A stretch of 64,000 bases of DNA from Limimaricola sp. (GTDB lineage Bacteria > Pseudomonadota > Alphaproteobacteria > Rhodobacterales > Rhodobacteraceae): contig NZ_WGLM01000004.1 of NCBI RefSeq assembly GCF_016125575.1, positions 2,501 to 66,500 of the forward strand, read 5' to 3'. Positions 1 through 9,284 of this stretch are shown piece after piece. Numbering within the stretch: the first letter of the stretch is position 1; each line of letters starts with the position of its first letter. The position numbers and the translations under genes are program-made. The notes beneath the pieces are model-generated. The model searched no databases and was not told where the DNA came from. It saw only the letters and a program-made list of their open reading frames with translations.

Positions 1-196
1 TGATGCACAGCCCCGCCACCAAAAGCTTTAGCGACAGCAGCCCATAGGCCCGTTCAAGGATGTTGACGGGCTCGACGCCGATCGCCCCGGTTGCGGCCTG
101 CCAGAATAGCCAAGCCGCCCAGCCGAAGCCTGCTATATATAGCGTCCAGGGCGGCACCCTCCGGGCGGCACGATTGATGTAGCCCGCCACATCCAT
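1..196 (-). CDS. msrQ: MsrQ, heme-binding membrane subunit of MsrPQ (partial, cut by window edge)
   Basis: MsrQ is the inner-membrane b-type heme protein that passes electrons from the respiratory chain to periplasmic MsrP. Only the first 65 codons are present. They read [20 protein letters not shown], then a first hydrophobic segment (GFGWAAWLFWQAATGAIGVE) and the LERAYGLLSLKLLVAGL start of the next helix, the usual N-terminus of the ferric-reductase-like YedZ/MsrQ family. Its ATG shares one base with the msrP stop (TGATG), so the two genes are translationally coupled. The rest lies outside the window. Confidence 0.88.
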   Translation of the reverse strand, partial: MDVAGYINRAARRVPPWTLYIAGFGWAAWLFWQAATGAIGVEPVNILERAYGLLSLKLLVAGLCI

Positions 197-1092
197 CAGT
201 AGTTCACCCTCAGATCCATACCGTCGTACAGCGAGGCGACCTCATCATAGCCGTTGAACATCTGCGTTGGCTGCCGTTTTGAGAACAGGCCGCCACCGAT
301 CAGACGTTCGGTCGCCTGGCTCCAGCGCGGATGATCTACGTTCGGATTCACGTTGCTGTAGAACCCGTATTCCTGCGGCGCGATCTTGTTCCATGTCGTT
401 GGCGGCTGATCGGCAACAAGGCTGATCCGCACGATCGACTTGATCGACTTGAAGCCATACTTCCACGGCACCACCAGCCGGATCGGCGCGCCGTTCTGGT
501 TGGGCATCGGTTTGCCGTAAAGGCCGGTGGCCAGAAGCGTCAGCGGATGCATCGCCTCGTCCAGTCGCAGGCCCTCGACATACGGGAACGGGATAACCCC
601 CTGCCGCACACCGACCATCACGTCGGGCTGCACCACAGATTCCATGGCGACATATTTCGCGCCAGACTGCACGCCCAGCTTGTCCAGCACGCTGGCCAGT
701 GGCACGCCGTTCCACGGGATCACCATCGCCCATGCTTCGACGCAGCGGAAACGGTAGATCCGCTGTTCCGGCGTAAAGCCCGCCAGCAACTCGTCGATCG
801 TATAGGTGCCGGGCTTGTCCACCATCCCGTCAACCTTGATCGCCCAGGGCGAGGTCTTCAGCCCGCCGGCGTTGTTGGCCGGATCGGTCTTGCCGGTGCC
901 GAATTCGTAGAAGTTGTTGTAGTGCGTGATCTCGTCCAGCGTGTTTGGCGTCAGCGTATCGGCCCGCGCGCCACCGGCTGCGGCCAGTGCGCCAAGGGTC
1001 ACGCTACCCGCAATCAGCGCGCGGCGGTTCAGCCACGCGGCCTCGGGCGTCACGTCGGCTTCGGTCAGGTCAGATTTCCAGCGTCTGGTCAT
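196..1092 (-). CDS. msrP: MsrP, periplasmic molybdopterin methionine-sulfoxide reductase
   Basis: Catalytic subunit of MsrPQ, which reduces protein-bound methionine sulfoxide in the periplasm (sulfite-oxidase fold, formerly YedY), 298 aa. A Tat signal is visible: twin arginine in [10 protein letters not shown], a hydrophobic stretch, then GGARA. The Mo-ligating cysteine sits in [26 protein letters not shown] is the family's C-terminal signature. An ATG 15 nt upstream is in frame, but the one chosen has AGAGGG four bases before it. msrQ follows with a one-base overlap. The assignment is secure. Confidence 0.93.
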   Translation of the reverse strand: MTRRWKSDLTEADVTPEAAWLNRRALIAGSVTLGALAAAGGARADTLTPNTLDEITHYNNFYEFGTGKTDPANNAGGLKTSPWAIKVDGMVDKPGTYTIDELLAGFTPEQRIYRFRCVEAWAMVIPWNGVPLASVLDKLGVQSGAKYVAMESVVQPDVMVGVRQGVIPFPYVEGLRLDEAMHPLTLLATGLYGKPMPNQNGAPIRLVVPWKYGFKSIKSIVRISLVADQPPTTWNKIAPQEYGFYSNVNPNVDHPRWSQATERLIGGGLFSKRQPTQMFNGYDEVASLYDGMDLRVNY

Positions 1093-1397
1093 GGGGCCCT
1101 CTTTCATCGATATCCGTAATCAAGATACGTTATAGTGCAGAAAGAGGTTTCACGGCCTCACGATGCTGTCTGAAATTGTAATGATCCCCCGCCCCGATCA
1201 CTCACAGCCGGTCACAACTCATCACGGCAAAGTCAGTGGACGGCGCAAAAAGGCGCGGCTTAGCGATCTACGTCTTTCGATCAAGGGCCGCTGGCATCAA
1301 TTTGACCGCGATTTGAGCTGATCCGGCAAGGCTTCGCAGCAGTATTCCTCCTCGATGCCGATTGGAGCATCTTGTAGTTAACTGGGAGACTTAAAAC
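1093..1397. other. Divergent intergenic region msrP / FAS1
   Basis: No gene is apparent in these 305 nt. The right end holds the sigma-E-like promoter described separately. The left end must hold the msrPQ promoter, but I could not pick a convincing -35/-10 pair on the minus strand. A second TGATCC at 1182-1187 has no TA at the right distance. Confidence 0.6.
1319..1348 (+). promoter_or_regulatory. Putative sigma-E (RpoE/ChrR) promoter of the FAS1 genes
   Basis: TGATCC at 1319-1324 and TATTCC starting at 1343, exactly 18 nt apart. The known Rhodobacter sphaeroides RpoE promoter is TGATCC-N18-TA(AGA). The expected start of transcription is about 45 nt before the ATG. A fasciclin gene belongs to the described R. 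sphaeroides RpoE regulon, which supports the call. The -10 matches only at the first TA. Confidence 0.6.
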
Positions 1398-1880
1398 ATG
1401 CTGCGCAGAACCTTCCTGGCCGCGACCGCCGCCATCGTGACGACCTTCGGCGGAATGGCTCATGCCGCCGACATGGACATTGTTGATACCGCCGCTTCCA
1501 ACCCGGACTTCTCGACCCTCGTCGCAGCCGTCAAGGCGGCCGGGCTGGTCGATACTCTGAAAGGTGCGGGGCCCTTCACCGTCTTCGCCCCCACCAACGA
1601 GGCTTTCGCGGCGCTGCCCGCGGGAACCGTCGATGATCTGCTCAAGCCCGAGAACAAGGACAAGCTGATCGCGATCCTCACCTACCACGTCGTCGCCGGC
1701 AAGGTGATGTCGACAGACCTCAAGGATGGCATGACCGCCACCACCGTCGAGGGCAAGGACATCACCATCAAGACCATGCCGTCTGTCATGGTGAACGATG
1801 CCAACGTGACCACAGCCGATATCGAAGCTTCGAACGGCGTGATCCACGTGATCGACAAGGTTCTGATGCCGCCGATGTAA
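1398..1880 (+). CDS. Secreted fasciclin (FAS1) domain protein
   Basis: 160-aa exported protein with a Sec-type signal ([17 protein letters not shown], cleavage before ADMD) followed by one FAS1 domain. Both FAS1 signature blocks are visible: [17 protein letters not shown] and the closing [18 protein letters not shown]1 domains act in adhesion or stress-linked surface functions; the molecular role here is unknown. It is the first of two tandem paralogs and has a TGATCC-N18-TA promoter, so I infer induction by RpoE under singlet oxygen. Confidence 0.9.
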   Translation: MLRRTFLAATAAIVTTFGGMAHAADMDIVDTAASNPDFSTLVAAVKAAGLVDTLKGAGPFTVFAPTNEAFAALPAGTVDDLLKPENKDKLIAILTYHVVAGKVMSTDLKDGMTATTVEGKDITIKTMPSVMVNDANVTTADIEASNGVIHVIDKVLMPPM

Positions 1881-1898
1881 TCGGCCCATCTGCAAGAA

Positions 1899-1925
1899 GG
1901 GGCAGGGTCCGCGCGGCCCTGTCCC
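1899..1925 (+). other. Intercistronic hairpin between the two FAS1 genes
   Basis: GGGGCAGGG (1899-1907) pairs with CCCTGTCCC (1917-1925) over nine positions with one G-U pair and a 9-nt loop. No T-run follows, so it is more likely an mRNA processing or stability element than a full terminator. Confidence 0.5.
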
Positions 1926-1964
1926 GCCATTTCCGAAATCCAGACAATGCGAAGGGAGGACGAC

Positions 1965-2462
1965 ATGAACCGTCGCACCACGCTAAAGCTTTTCGTGGCC
2001 GGGGCCGCTGTGGCCACCGTCACCGCCTGTGCGCCGATGATGCAACAACAGCAGGACATCGTCGACATCGCCGCCGGCAATCCCGATTTCTCGACCCTCG
2101 TGACCGCCGTGAAGGCGGCCGGCCTCGTCGACACGCTGAAGGGCCCCGGCCCGTTCACCGTCTTCGCCCCCACGAACGAGGCTTTTGCCGCCCTGCCGCC
2201 CGGCACGGTCGAAAACCTGCTCAAGCCCGAGAACAAGGACCAGTTGGTCAAGGTGCTGACCTACCACGTCGCCGCGGGCACCTACCCGGCCGCGGCGCTG
2301 GCGGGCAAGACCGGCACCATCAAGACCGTCGAGGGGCAGAACATGCACGTCAACGGGACCGATGGCGTCAAGGTCAACAACGCCACCGTGACGACCGCCG
2401 ACATCATGGCGTCGAACGGTGTGATCCACGTCATCGACAAGGTGTTGCTGCCGCCGATGTAA
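1965..2462 (+). CDS. Fasciclin (FAS1) domain lipoprotein
   Basis: 165-aa FAS1 paralog of the preceding gene, with the same core ([55 protein letters not shown]). Its N-terminus differs: [22 protein letters not shown] has a twin arginine and a lipobox-like VTAC, so it is predicted to be Tat-exported and/or lipid-anchored, whereas its neighbour is soluble. The start is set by AAGGGAGG before the ATG; an in-frame ATG 18 nt upstream lacks a ribosome-binding site. It is probably co-transcribed with the first FAS1 gene (84-nt gap). A strong terminator follows. Confidence 0.9.
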   Translation: MNRRTTLKLFVAGAAVATVTACAPMMQQQQDIVDIAAGNPDFSTLVTAVKAAGLVDTLKGPGPFTVFAPTNEAFAALPPGTVENLLKPENKDQLVKVLTYHVAAGTYPAAALAGKTGTIKTVEGQNMHVNGTDGVKVNNATVTTADIMASNGVIHVIDKVLLPPM

Positions 2463-2484
2463 GCGGCAAGGCGGGACGCGATCG

Positions 2485-2514
2485 AAGGGCGGGGGGGGTC
2501 CCCCGCCCTTTTTC
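2485..2514 (+). terminator. Rho-independent terminator after the FAS1 pair
   Basis: An 11-bp stem, AAGGGCGGGGG with CCCCCGCCCTT (2485-2495 / 2500-2510), has a 4-nt loop and is followed by T residues. The stretch from 2515 to 2699 holds no recognisable feature. Confidence 0.85.
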
Positions 2515-2699
2515 GTTTCGCCCCGCTACAGCGCGGTTACCGAGGGCGCCGCATCCCTTCCGCCAACGACCGCCGGATCGCGGGCTCGACGCGGCGCCCT
2601 GGGGCCGGGCGCAAAAGGGCTTGATCGGAACCCCGAACGCCCGCAGCATGAGGCGCAATCTGCGTCTTGCGGCGGTCCAAGCAATCGGGGCGATAAGAG

Positions 2700-3125
2700 A
2701 TGAAGACACCATGGCATCTGTGGCTGGTTGGCATCGTGTCGCTGTTGTGGAACGCGGTGGGCGCCTTCGACTACACGATGACGCAGGCTCGCTCCGCGTG
2801 GTATCTGGCGCAATTCACCCCCGAGCAATTGGCGTATTTCTTCAGCTACCCGGCCTGGGTAGTCGCCTTCTGGGCCCTGGGCGTCTGGGCCGCCGTGCTG
2901 GGGTCGGTGTTGTTGTTGTTGCGCAGCCGGTTCGCGGCGTCGGCCTTCCTGGCCGCGCTGCTCGGCATCGTGGTCACCTCGGTCTATACCTTCGGCCTTG
3001 CAGAAATCTCGATGTCCGAGGCCTCCGGCAGCGGCGCCATCGTGTTCTCGGCGGCGATCTTCGTCGTCACCCTGGCGCTGTGGCTGTACGCAAGGGCGAT
3101 GGCCGCGCGCGGGCAGCTGCGCTAG
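2700..3125 (+). CDS. Small four-helix membrane protein, function unknown
   Basis: 141 aa with four hydrophobic segments: about 8-23 (LWLVGIVSLLWNAVGAFDY), 45-72, 78-100 and 112-131. The start of the first helix and the following YTMTQ resemble small uncharacterised integral membrane proteins common in alpha- and gammaproteobacteria. No catalytic motif is visible. It converges on the downstream minus-strand gene, with about 30 nt between stops. I do not recognise a function. Confidence 0.75.
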   Translation: MKTPWHLWLVGIVSLLWNAVGAFDYTMTQARSAWYLAQFTPEQLAYFFSYPAWVVAFWALGVWAAVLGSVLLLLRSRFAASAFLAALLGIVVTSVYTFGLAEISMSEASGSGAIVFSAAIFVVTLALWLYARAMAARGQLR

Positions 3126-3156
3126 GGGGCGGGTCCGATCCGCCGCACCGCGGCCC

Positions 3157-3615
3157 TCAGACCGGGATTCCCGCGCGCTTGTAAAGGAAACTCAGCAGCC
3201 AGGCCGGGCCGATCAGCAGGAACTGCAGGTCCTTCAGGAACGAAGGCTTGCGCCCCTCTACCTTGTGTCCCCAGAACTGCCCGATCCACGCCAGCACGAA
3301 GACCGCCGCCGCAACCTGCCACAATGGCAGGCCCGCGCCCTGCACAAGCGAGATTACCCACAGGCAGAGCCCCGCGAAGACCGCAATCCCCACCGCCAGC
3401 GTGGGCGATATCCAGATGTAATAGAACATCGCAAGGATCAGCAGCAGCGTGATCCACCGCACGCCCTGCCCCGCACCCGGACCGGGGATGCTGGCCACCA
3501 GCGCCAGCACGCTCCACACGATCAGCGGCACGCAGACCCAGTGCACTGCCTTGTTGGTGGGGTTCTGGTGGCTTTCGCCATATTCGGCCAGCAGCCGTTC
3601 GATCCGTCGCGTCAT
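3157..3615 (-). CDS. Mpo1-like (DUF962) membrane protein
   Basis: 152 aa. It matches the DUF962/YGL010w family, whose yeast member Mpo1 is an Fe(II) dioxygenase in 2-hydroxy fatty acid alpha-oxidation. The metal-binding histidine pattern is present near the N-terminus (SHQNPTNKAVHWVCVPLIVW) and again in GHKVEGRKPSFLKDLQ. About four transmembrane helices lie between. The start MTRRIERLL is supported by AAGGACAAGG just upstream; the frame runs 30 codons further without a ribosome-binding site. The bacterial substrate is not known. Confidence 0.8.
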   Translation of the reverse strand: MTRRIERLLAEYGESHQNPTNKAVHWVCVPLIVWSVLALVASIPGPGAGQGVRWITLLLILAMFYYIWISPTLAVGIAVFAGLCLWVISLVQGAGLPLWQVAAAVFVLAWIGQFWGHKVEGRKPSFLKDLQFLLIGPAWLLSFLYKRAGIPV

Positions 3616-3667
3616 CGCCTTGTCCTTCGGTTTCACTCGGCAGAGTGGGGGCGAAGCCGGGGCGGGG

Positions 3668-4372
3668 TCAATGCGGTTGCGCCGGCGATTCCGGCGCAAA
3701 GACATGAACGTTCAGCATCTGGCGCGTCTCGAAGCCCAGCCGGGCATAAAAGGCCTCGACCTCGGGCTTGGTCGTCTCGACATGCAGGAACGGCGTTTCG
3801 CCGCGCGCTTGTATCCGCGCGACCAGGTGGCGGCACAGCCGCCGCGCAAGGCCCTTGCCGCACTGGTCGGGCCGCGTGCAGACGCCGCTGATCTCGGTAT
3901 AGCCGGGCAACTTCATCCGCTCACCCGCCATCGCAATCAGTTCGCCATTCTCGAAAAGGCCCCAGTACTCGCCCAGTTCATGCGTGCGCAGGGCAAAGGG
4001 GCCAGGCTTGGTCATCGTGGCAAGCGCCAGCATGGCGGCGGCATTGTGCGCCCCCAGCCGCACCAGCCTGTCATCCGCCAGGCCAATGCCGGTCACCCGC
4101 AGGATCATCTGGTTCACGTCGAAGGCATGAATGTCGTGCGTCCCGTCCGGGCAGGGCACATGGCCGACTTGCGCCACGCCAACAGGGCCCGTCACCGCGA
4201 CCATCTCAGCCAGCGCGGCCATACTGTCTCCATCGATCCGGGGAATGCCGGCCAGCATGCTGATCTCGGCCGGAAACCGCCTCGCCAGATGGTCCCCCTG
4301 TGCGATCGCGGCGTGCCGACTGGTCAGCGTGGCCCAGTTCGGCCGATCAAGTTCCGTCTCTTCCATCGTCAT
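3668..4372 (-). CDS. GNAT-family N-acetyltransferase
   Basis: 234 aa. The C-terminal half carries the GCN5-related fold: GEYWGLFENGELIAMAGERM, then EISGVCTRPDQCGKGLARRL, where QCGKGLA is the acetyl-CoA pyrophosphate loop, then FLHVETTKPEVEAFYARLGF. The N-terminal ~100 residues are typical of two-part acetyltransferases of the FR47 type. It starts inside the last codons of the marR-like gene (26-nt overlap), so the two are co-translated and the enzyme is probably under that regulator. The substrate is unknown. Confidence 0.85.
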   Translation of the reverse strand: MTMEETELDRPNWATLTSRHAAIAQGDHLARRFPAEISMLAGIPRIDGDSMAALAEMVAVTGPVGVAQVGHVPCPDGTHDIHAFDVNQMILRVTGIGLADDRLVRLGAHNAAAMLALATMTKPGPFALRTHELGEYWGLFENGELIAMAGERMKLPGYTEISGVCTRPDQCGKGLARRLCRHLVARIQARGETPFLHVETTKPEVEAFYARLGFETRQMLNVHVFAPESPAQPH

Positions 4373-4865
4373 CGGCCACCCTCCCCGTCATCGCCCTTGC
4401 GCGCGCCAGAAATGGCCGCCGCGCGATCTCGTCCTCCAGATGGTCAAGTTGCATCAGCAGCGGGCCACGCTGCCCGTCCAGCATTTCGGCCACGCAGGCC
4501 TGGATCAGCGGCCAGACCTCGGCGCGGCCCTCGTCGACACGGGCCTGCCCGGCCGGGGTCAGTGCAACGATCTTCTGCCGCGCGTCGTCCTTGCCCGTCC
4601 GGCTGCGGACCATGCCCAGCTTGGCCAACTGCCCCACCAGTCGCGTCACGCCCGGCTGGCTGACGCCCAACACCTCGGCCAGCGCGCCTATGGTCATCGG
4701 GCCATGTTCGTCCAGCGCCGCGATGACGGGGTAATGGTTGCCCTGAAGCGGCACGCCATGATCGGCCATGACCGACCTGGTCTCGGCCTGCAATCTCTCT
4801 CCGATCCGCCGCAGCCGCGTACCCAGCGTCAAATACCCCTTCCTGCGCACGAAATCGTCGATCAT
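4347..4865 (-). CDS. MarR-family transcriptional regulator
   Basis: 172-aa winged-helix regulator. The MarR core is clear: MTIGALAEVLGVSQPGVTRL is the recognition-helix region, followed by the wing GMVRSRTGKDDARQKIVALT. Three in-frame ATGs lie close together; only the innermost (MIDDFVRRKG) has GGAG at a proper six-base distance. Upstream lies a perfect 20-bp palindrome suited to autoregulation. The downstream GNAT gene overlaps its 3' end. The ligand is unknown. Confidence 0.88.
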   Translation of the reverse strand: MIDDFVRRKGYLTLGTRLRRIGERLQAETRSVMADHGVPLQGNHYPVIAALDEHGPMTIGALAEVLGVSQPGVTRLVGQLAKLGMVRSRTGKDDARQKIVALTPAGQARVDEGRAEVWPLIQACVAEMLDGQRGPLLMQLDHLEDEIARRPFLARARAMTGRVADDDGRDGT

Positions 4866-4883
4866 AGCCATCTCCATCAGATA

Positions 4884-4903
4884 TTATATAACACGTTATA
4901 TAA
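4884..4903. promoter_or_regulatory. Perfect inverted repeat, likely MarR operator
   Basis: TTATATAAC-AC-GTTATATAA: two perfect 9-bp arms with a 2-bp spacer, 18 bp before the marR start. It is an AT-rich island in GC-rich DNA. Size and symmetry fit a MarR dimer site overlapping the promoter. Confidence 0.75.
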
Positions 4904-4928
4904 ATTGGAGTGAAAGGTCAACGCCAAG

Positions 4929-4958
4929 GAAAAAGGCCCCACCTCGCGGCGGGGCCTT
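4929..4958 (-). terminator. Rho-independent terminator of clpB
   Basis: On the minus strand AAGGCCCC (4958-4951) pairs with GGGGCCTT (4940-4933), with a 10-nt loop, and is followed by a run of T. It lies 28 nt past the clpB stop and separates clpB from the marR operator. Confidence 0.88.
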
Positions 4959-4985
4959 CCAGTGTTTCAGCCACTTTGGCGGGCG

Positions 4986-7601
4986 TCAGTGCACACGGGC
5001 CTCATGCGGGCGGTCGCGGCGCGAGCCTGCAACCAGCCCACCCACGATCAGGCCGGCAGGCCCGGTCGTGACCTTCACCGTCTCGCCGTCGTGGACGGCG
5101 CCCGAGAGGATCAGCTCGGCCAGCTGGTCCTGCAGCGCGTGCTGGATCACCCGCTTCAGCGGCCGCGCCCCGAAGACCGGGTCATAGCCCTCTTCGGCCA
5201 GCCAGTGCAGCGCGTCGGCATCAAGGTCGATCGTGATATTCCGCCCGGCCAGCCGCTGTTCCAGCCGCCGCAACTGAATCTGCACTATCGCCGCCATGTC
5301 GGACCGCGCCAGCCGGTCGAAGATCACGATCTCGTCCAGCCGGTTGATGAACTCGGGCCGGAAATGCGCCCGCACCGCATCCATCACGTCGCGTTTGGCG
5401 TCTGCGGCATCGGCCCCGTCCGGCAACTGGCTCAACGCCTGCGCGCCAAGGTTCGAGGTCAGCACGATCAGCGTCTGCTTGAAGTCCACCGTGCGGCCCT
5501 GCCCGTCGGTCAGCACCCCGTCATCAAGCACCTGCAACAGCACGTTGAAGACATCCGGGTGCGCCTTTTCCACCTCGTCGAACAACACCACCTGGTAGGG
5601 CCGGCGCCGCACCGCCTCGGTCAGCACGCCGCCCTCGTCATAGCCGACATAGCCCGGAGGCGCGCCGATCAGCCGGGCGACCGAGTGCTTCTCCATGAAC
5701 TCGCTCATGTCGATGCGCACCATCGCCTGATCGTCGTCGAACAGGTAGTTGGCCACGGCTTTGGTCAGCTCGGTCTTGCCGACACCGGTGGGGCCGAGGA
5801 ACAGGAAACTGCCCAGCGGGCGGTTCTCGTCATTCAGCCCCGCACGCGCACGCCGCACAGCATTCGACACGGCCGTCACGGCTGCGCGCTGGCCGACCAC
5901 GCGCTTACCCAGCTCGTCTTCCATCTTCAGCAGCTTGTCGCGCTCGCCCTCCAGCATCTTCGAGGTCGGGATGCCGGTCCAGCGTTCCACCACCTCGGCG
6001 ATCTGTTCGGGCCGCACGGCCTCTTCGACCATCAGCGCGTCTTCCTGCGCCTCGGCTGCGGCCAGATCACGCTCCAACTGCGGAATGACGCCGTAGGACA
6101 GCTCGCCAGCCTTGGCGAGGTTGCCTTCGCGCTTGGCGATCTCCAGATCGGCCCGCGCGCGGTCCAGCTTTTCCTTGAGCGCGCGTGCGCCTTCCATCCG
6201 GTCCCGCTCGGCCTGCCACTTGGCCGTCATCACGTCGGCCTTTTCCTGCAGGTCGCCCAGTTCCTTCTCGATCTTGGCCAGCCGGTCCTTGGACGCGGAA
6301 TCGTCTTCCTTCTTCAGCGCCTCGGCCTCGATCTGCATCTGCAGGATCTGCCGGTCCATCGCGTCCAGCTCTTCTGGCTTGCTGTCCACTTCCATCCGCA
6401 ACCGGCTCGCGGCCTCATCGACAAGGTCAATCGCCTTGTCGGGCAGGAAACGGTCGGTGATGTAGCGGTGGCTCAGCGTCGCCGCGGCGACAAGCGCGCT
6501 GTCAGAGATCCGCACGCCGTGGTGCATCTCGTACTTGTCCTTGATGCCGCGCAGGATGCTGATGGTATCTTCAACCGTCGGCTCCTCCACCATGATCGGC
6601 TGGAACCGCCGGGCCAGCGCCGCGTCCTTCTCGACATACTTGCGGTATTCATCCAGCGTCGTGGCACCCACACAGTGCAATTCGCCCCGCGCCAAGGCAG
6701 GTTTGATCAGGTTGGCCGCATCCATCGCGCCGTCGGACTTGCCGGCACCCACCAGCGTGTGCATCTCGTCGATGAACAGGATGATCTCGCCCGCCGCGGC
6801 CTCGATCTCTTTCAGAACGGCCTTCAGCCGCTCCTCGAATTCGCCCCGGTATTTCGCGCCGGCAATCAGAGCACCCATATCCAGCGCCATCAGCCGCTTG
6901 TTGCGCAACGATTCCGGTACGTCACCTTCAACGATGCGGATCGCCAGCCCCTCGGCGATGGCGGTCTTGCCGACACCCGGCTCGCCGATCAGGACCGGGT
7001 TGTTCTTGGTCCGGCGGCTGAGAACCTGCATCGCGCGGCGGATTTCCTCGTCACGGCCGATAATCGGGTCGATCTTGCCCTGCTCGGCGGCCTCGGTCAG
7101 GTCACGCGCATACTTTTTCAGCGCGTCATAGCCTTCCTCGGCAGAGGCCGAGTCCGCCGTGCGCCCCTTGCGGATGTCATTGATCGCGGTGTTCAACGCC
7201 TGCGCGCTGACTTGTCCGGCATCCAGTGCATCCTTGGCCTTCGACTTGATCATCGTCAGCGCCATCAGGATGCGCTCGACCGGGACGAAACTGTCGCCCG
7301 CCTTGGTCGCAACCTTCTCGGCCTCGTCCAGCACCTTGCCCGTCAGGCTGTCGATATAGACCTGCCCGGCATCGCCGGTGACCTTGGGCAGCTTGGACAG
7401 GCTCAGATCGACGGCCTCGCGCACGGCGCGGGCATCGCCACCGGCGCGGCCGATCAGATTGGCGCACAGGCCCTGGTCATCGTCCATCAGGGCCTTGAGC
7501 AAATGTTCGGGAAGGATGCGCTGGTGGCTTTCGCGCATCGCGATCGTCTGGGCAGCCTGCAAAAAGCCGCGCGACCGCTCGGTGAACTTCTCCAAGTTCA
7601 T
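4986..7601 (-). CDS. clpB: ClpB, ATP-dependent protein disaggregase
   Basis: Hsp100 chaperone (871 aa, full length) that extracts polypeptides from aggregates together with DnaK. Domain order: N-domain (about 1-145, starting [18 protein letters not shown]), AAA+ 1 with Walker [10 protein letters not shown] and Walker [10 protein letters not shown], the long M-domain coiled coil (about 400-530), and AAA+ 2 with GPTGVGKTE and [12 protein letters not shown]. The start has AAGGAGAG five bases upstream; the frame extends nine codons further. A heat-shock-like promoter candidate lies upstream and a terminator downstream. Confidence 0.97.
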   Translation of the reverse strand: MNLEKFTERSRGFLQAAQTIAMRESHQRILPEHLLKALMDDDQGLCANLIGRAGGDARAVREAVDLSLSKLPKVTGDAGQVYIDSLTGKVLDEAEKVATKAGDSFVPVERILMALTMIKSKAKDALDAGQVSAQALNTAINDIRKGRTADSASAEEGYDALKKYARDLTEAAEQGKIDPIIGRDEEIRRAMQVLSRRTKNNPVLIGEPGVGKTAIAEGLAIRIVEGDVPESLRNKRLMALDMGALIAGAKYRGEFEERLKAVLKEIEAAAGEIILFIDEMHTLVGAGKSDGAMDAANLIKPALARGELHCVGATTLDEYRKYVEKDAALARRFQPIMVEEPTVEDTISILRGIKDKYEMHHGVRISDSALVAAATLSHRYITDRFLPDKAIDLVDEAASRLRMEVDSKPEELDAMDRQILQMQIEAEALKKEDDSASKDRLAKIEKELGDLQEKADVMTAKWQAERDRMEGARALKEKLDRARADLEIAKREGNLAKAGELSYGVIPQLERDLAAAEAQEDALMVEEAVRPEQIAEVVERWTGIPTSKMLEGERDKLLKMEDELGKRVVGQRAAVTAVSNAVRRARAGLNDENRPLGSFLFLGPTGVGKTELTKAVANYLFDDDQAMVRIDMSEFMEKHSVARLIGAPPGYVGYDEGGVLTEAVRRRPYQVVLFDEVEKAHPDVFNVLLQVLDDGVLTDGQGRTVDFKQTLIVLTSNLGAQALSQLPDGADAADAKRDVMDAVRAHFRPEFINRLDEIVIFDRLARSDMAAIVQIQLRRLEQRLAGRNITIDLDADALHWLAEEGYDPVFGARPLKRVIQHALQDQLAELILSGAVHDGETVKVTTGPAGLIVGGLVAGSRRDRPHEARVH

Positions 7602-7678
7602 GGTGTCTCTCCTTTTCAAAGCGCCCATACTCGGGATGCCCGGCCATGCGGCACATCCCCCTTCGGGCCTCGTCTTTC

Positions 7679-7707
7679 AGATGGTGTGCGCCTTGCGTCG
7701 CTGCAAG
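7679..7707 (-). promoter_or_regulatory. Candidate RpoH-type heat-shock promoter of clpB
   Basis: On the minus strand CTTGCA (7707-7702), then 17 nt, then CCATCT (7684-7679), about 80 nt before the clpB ATG. This resembles the alphaproteobacterial RpoH pattern CTTG-N17-C(C/T)AT. It was chosen by eye and would need 5'-end mapping. Confidence 0.4.
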
Positions 7708-7720
7708 TCCCTGACCTGTG

Positions 7721-8440
7721 TCAAGCAGCCAGCGCCGCCCGCATCTTGCGAACCGTTTCTGCGTCGGTTTGCCGCCTGACGGGTCCGCAAAACCCCAATG
7801 CGACGGCATCCGGATCCTGTGGCAACGACACGGCGCAAGAGGCATGAACCTCAACCACCCCGGTCGCCGCAACCAGCGCGGCCACATTGTCCGGCGTGAT
7901 CCCCGCGCCGGGAAGAATGCCGATGCGCCCGCGCGCCTGTGCCACCAAGGCGGCAATCTGCGCCGCACCGTCCACTGCCCGCGTGGCCCCGCCCGAGGTC
8001 AGCACACGCCCGATGCCAAGGCGGACCGCCACCTCCAGCGCCGCGCTCTGCTCAGGCACGAGATCAAAAACCCGGTGCAGCGTCACCGCCAGCGGCCCCG
8101 CCGCCGCGACCATCCGCGCCAGCACGCCTTCGTCCAGCGCGCCATCCGGCCGCGCCGCGCCGATCACCACGCCGGCCAGCCCCGCCGCGCGCATCGCGGC
8201 GATGTCGGCCAGCGCGGCCTCCACCTCGGCGGCATCAAAGACGAAATCGCCCGCGCGCGGCCGGATCATCGCAAAGACGGGCAGGCCACAATCGCGCGCC
8301 TGCGCGACCAGCCCCGGCGCGGGCGTCAGCCCGCCCAGCTCCAGCGCCGCGCAAAGTTCCACCCGGTCCGCGCCGCCCGCCACCGCCGCGGCCAGCCCCG
8401 CCGGACTGTCCACCGCCACTTCCAGCCCGATCCGCGCCAT
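7721..8440 (-). CDS. cutC: CutC family protein (copper homeostasis, TIM barrel)
   Basis: 239 aa. CutC proteins are TIM-barrel proteins historically linked to copper tolerance; the biochemical role is not settled. Family motifs: LEVAVDSPAGLAAAVAGGADRVELCAAL at the N-terminus, VFAMIRPR, VTLHRVFD, RVLTSGGA, ILPGAGIT and VHASC. The start is fixed by AGGAGGGCGG immediately before ATG; the frame reads 35 codons further upstream into the pyrF promoter region. It is divergent from pyrF across 64 nt. Confidence 0.9.
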   Translation of the reverse strand: MARIGLEVAVDSPAGLAAAVAGGADRVELCAALELGGLTPAPGLVAQARDCGLPVFAMIRPRAGDFVFDAAEVEAALADIAAMRAAGLAGVVIGAARPDGALDEGVLARMVAAAGPLAVTLHRVFDLVPEQSAALEVAVRLGIGRVLTSGGATRAVDGAAQIAALVAQARGRIGILPGAGITPDNVAALVAATGVVEVHASCAVSLPQDPDAVALGFCGPVRRQTDAETVRKMRAALAA

Positions 8441-8504
8441 CCGCCCTCCTTGACAGGTCTGCCGCGCGGGACCATGACCGCCCGAACGCCTGAAAGGAAG
8501 CCCG

Positions 8505-9221
8505 ATGCAAGATGACCGCCTGATCGTCGCCCTCGACGTCGCCAACGTGCTCGACGGCCTCGCGATGGCCGAGAAGATCGGCGACGCGGTGTCGTTCTAC
8601 AAGATCGGGCTGGGCATGCTGACCGGCGGCGGCCTTGCGCTGGCCAACGAGCTGAAGGCCGAACACGGCAAGCGCATCTTCCTCGACATGAAACTGTTCG
8701 ACATCGGCGCCACGGTCGAGGCCGCGGTGCGCGGGTTCGCCCGCTATGACATCGACTTTCTCACCGTCCACGGCGACCCCCATGTCGTGCGCGCCGCGCG
8801 GGCGGGCGCCGAAGGCTCCAACCTGAAGATCCTTGCCGTCACAATTCTCACCTCGCTCGACCGGGGCGACCTTGACGCAGGCTGCATGAAGGCCGGCAGC
8901 GTCGCCGACCTCGTGACCGAACGCGCCGGCCGCGCATTCGAGGCGGGCGCGCATGGCGTCATCGCCTCGGCGCAGGAGGCGGCGCTGATCCGCGCGCTGC
9001 CGCAGGCCGAGGGCCGGCTGATCGTCACCCCCGGCATCCGCCCGACCGGCGCCGAACATGACGACCAGAAACGCACCGCGACCCCCGCGCAGGCCATTGC
9101 CGACGGCGCCGATCACATCGTCATCGGCCGTCCGGTCTGGATGCACCCCGATCCGCGCGCCGCGGCGCTGGCCGTACGGGCCGAGATGGACAGCCCGCAG
9201 GCCCGCCACCCGAACGTCTGA
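8505..9221 (+). CDS. pyrF: Orotidine-5'-phosphate decarboxylase
   Basis: 238-aa enzyme converting OMP to UMP, the last step of pyrimidine biosynthesis. The catalytic Lys-Asp network is in IFLDMKLFDIGATVE; other signatures are LIVALDVANV at the N-terminus, FLTVHGD, and the phosphate-binding end TPGIRPTG plus ADHIVIGRPV. AAAGGAAG precedes the ATG. It is transcribed alone, divergently from cutC. Confidence 0.96.
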   Translation: MQDDRLIVALDVANVLDGLAMAEKIGDAVSFYKIGLGMLTGGGLALANELKAEHGKRIFLDMKLFDIGATVEAAVRGFARYDIDFLTVHGDPHVVRAARAGAEGSNLKILAVTILTSLDRGDLDAGCMKAGSVADLVTERAGRAFEAGAHGVIASAQEAALIRALPQAEGRLIVTPGIRPTGAEHDDQKRTATPAQAIADGADHIVIGRPVWMHPDPRAAALAVRAEMDSPQARHPNV

Positions 9222-9284
9222 TCCCGCGCTAGGCAGCGGCGCCGCACGCGGCTATCCTTTCCGCAAAACGGCGGAGGGCAGCGC

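Noticed and set aside
1182-1205. A second TGATCC in the msrP/FAS1 intergenic region
   Set aside because: No TA at the 18-nt position; the following bases are AGCCGG.
2515-2699. Possible small gene between the FAS1 terminator and the membrane protein
   Set aside because: Open frames exist on both strands but none has a ribosome-binding site, signal or recognisable motif.
4962-7847. A 2.9-kb open frame on the plus strand antisense to clpB
   Set aside because: It mirrors clpB codon structure (high third-position GC keeps the opposite frame open), encodes low-complexity His/Gln/Arg-rich sequence and has no ribosome-binding site or homology.
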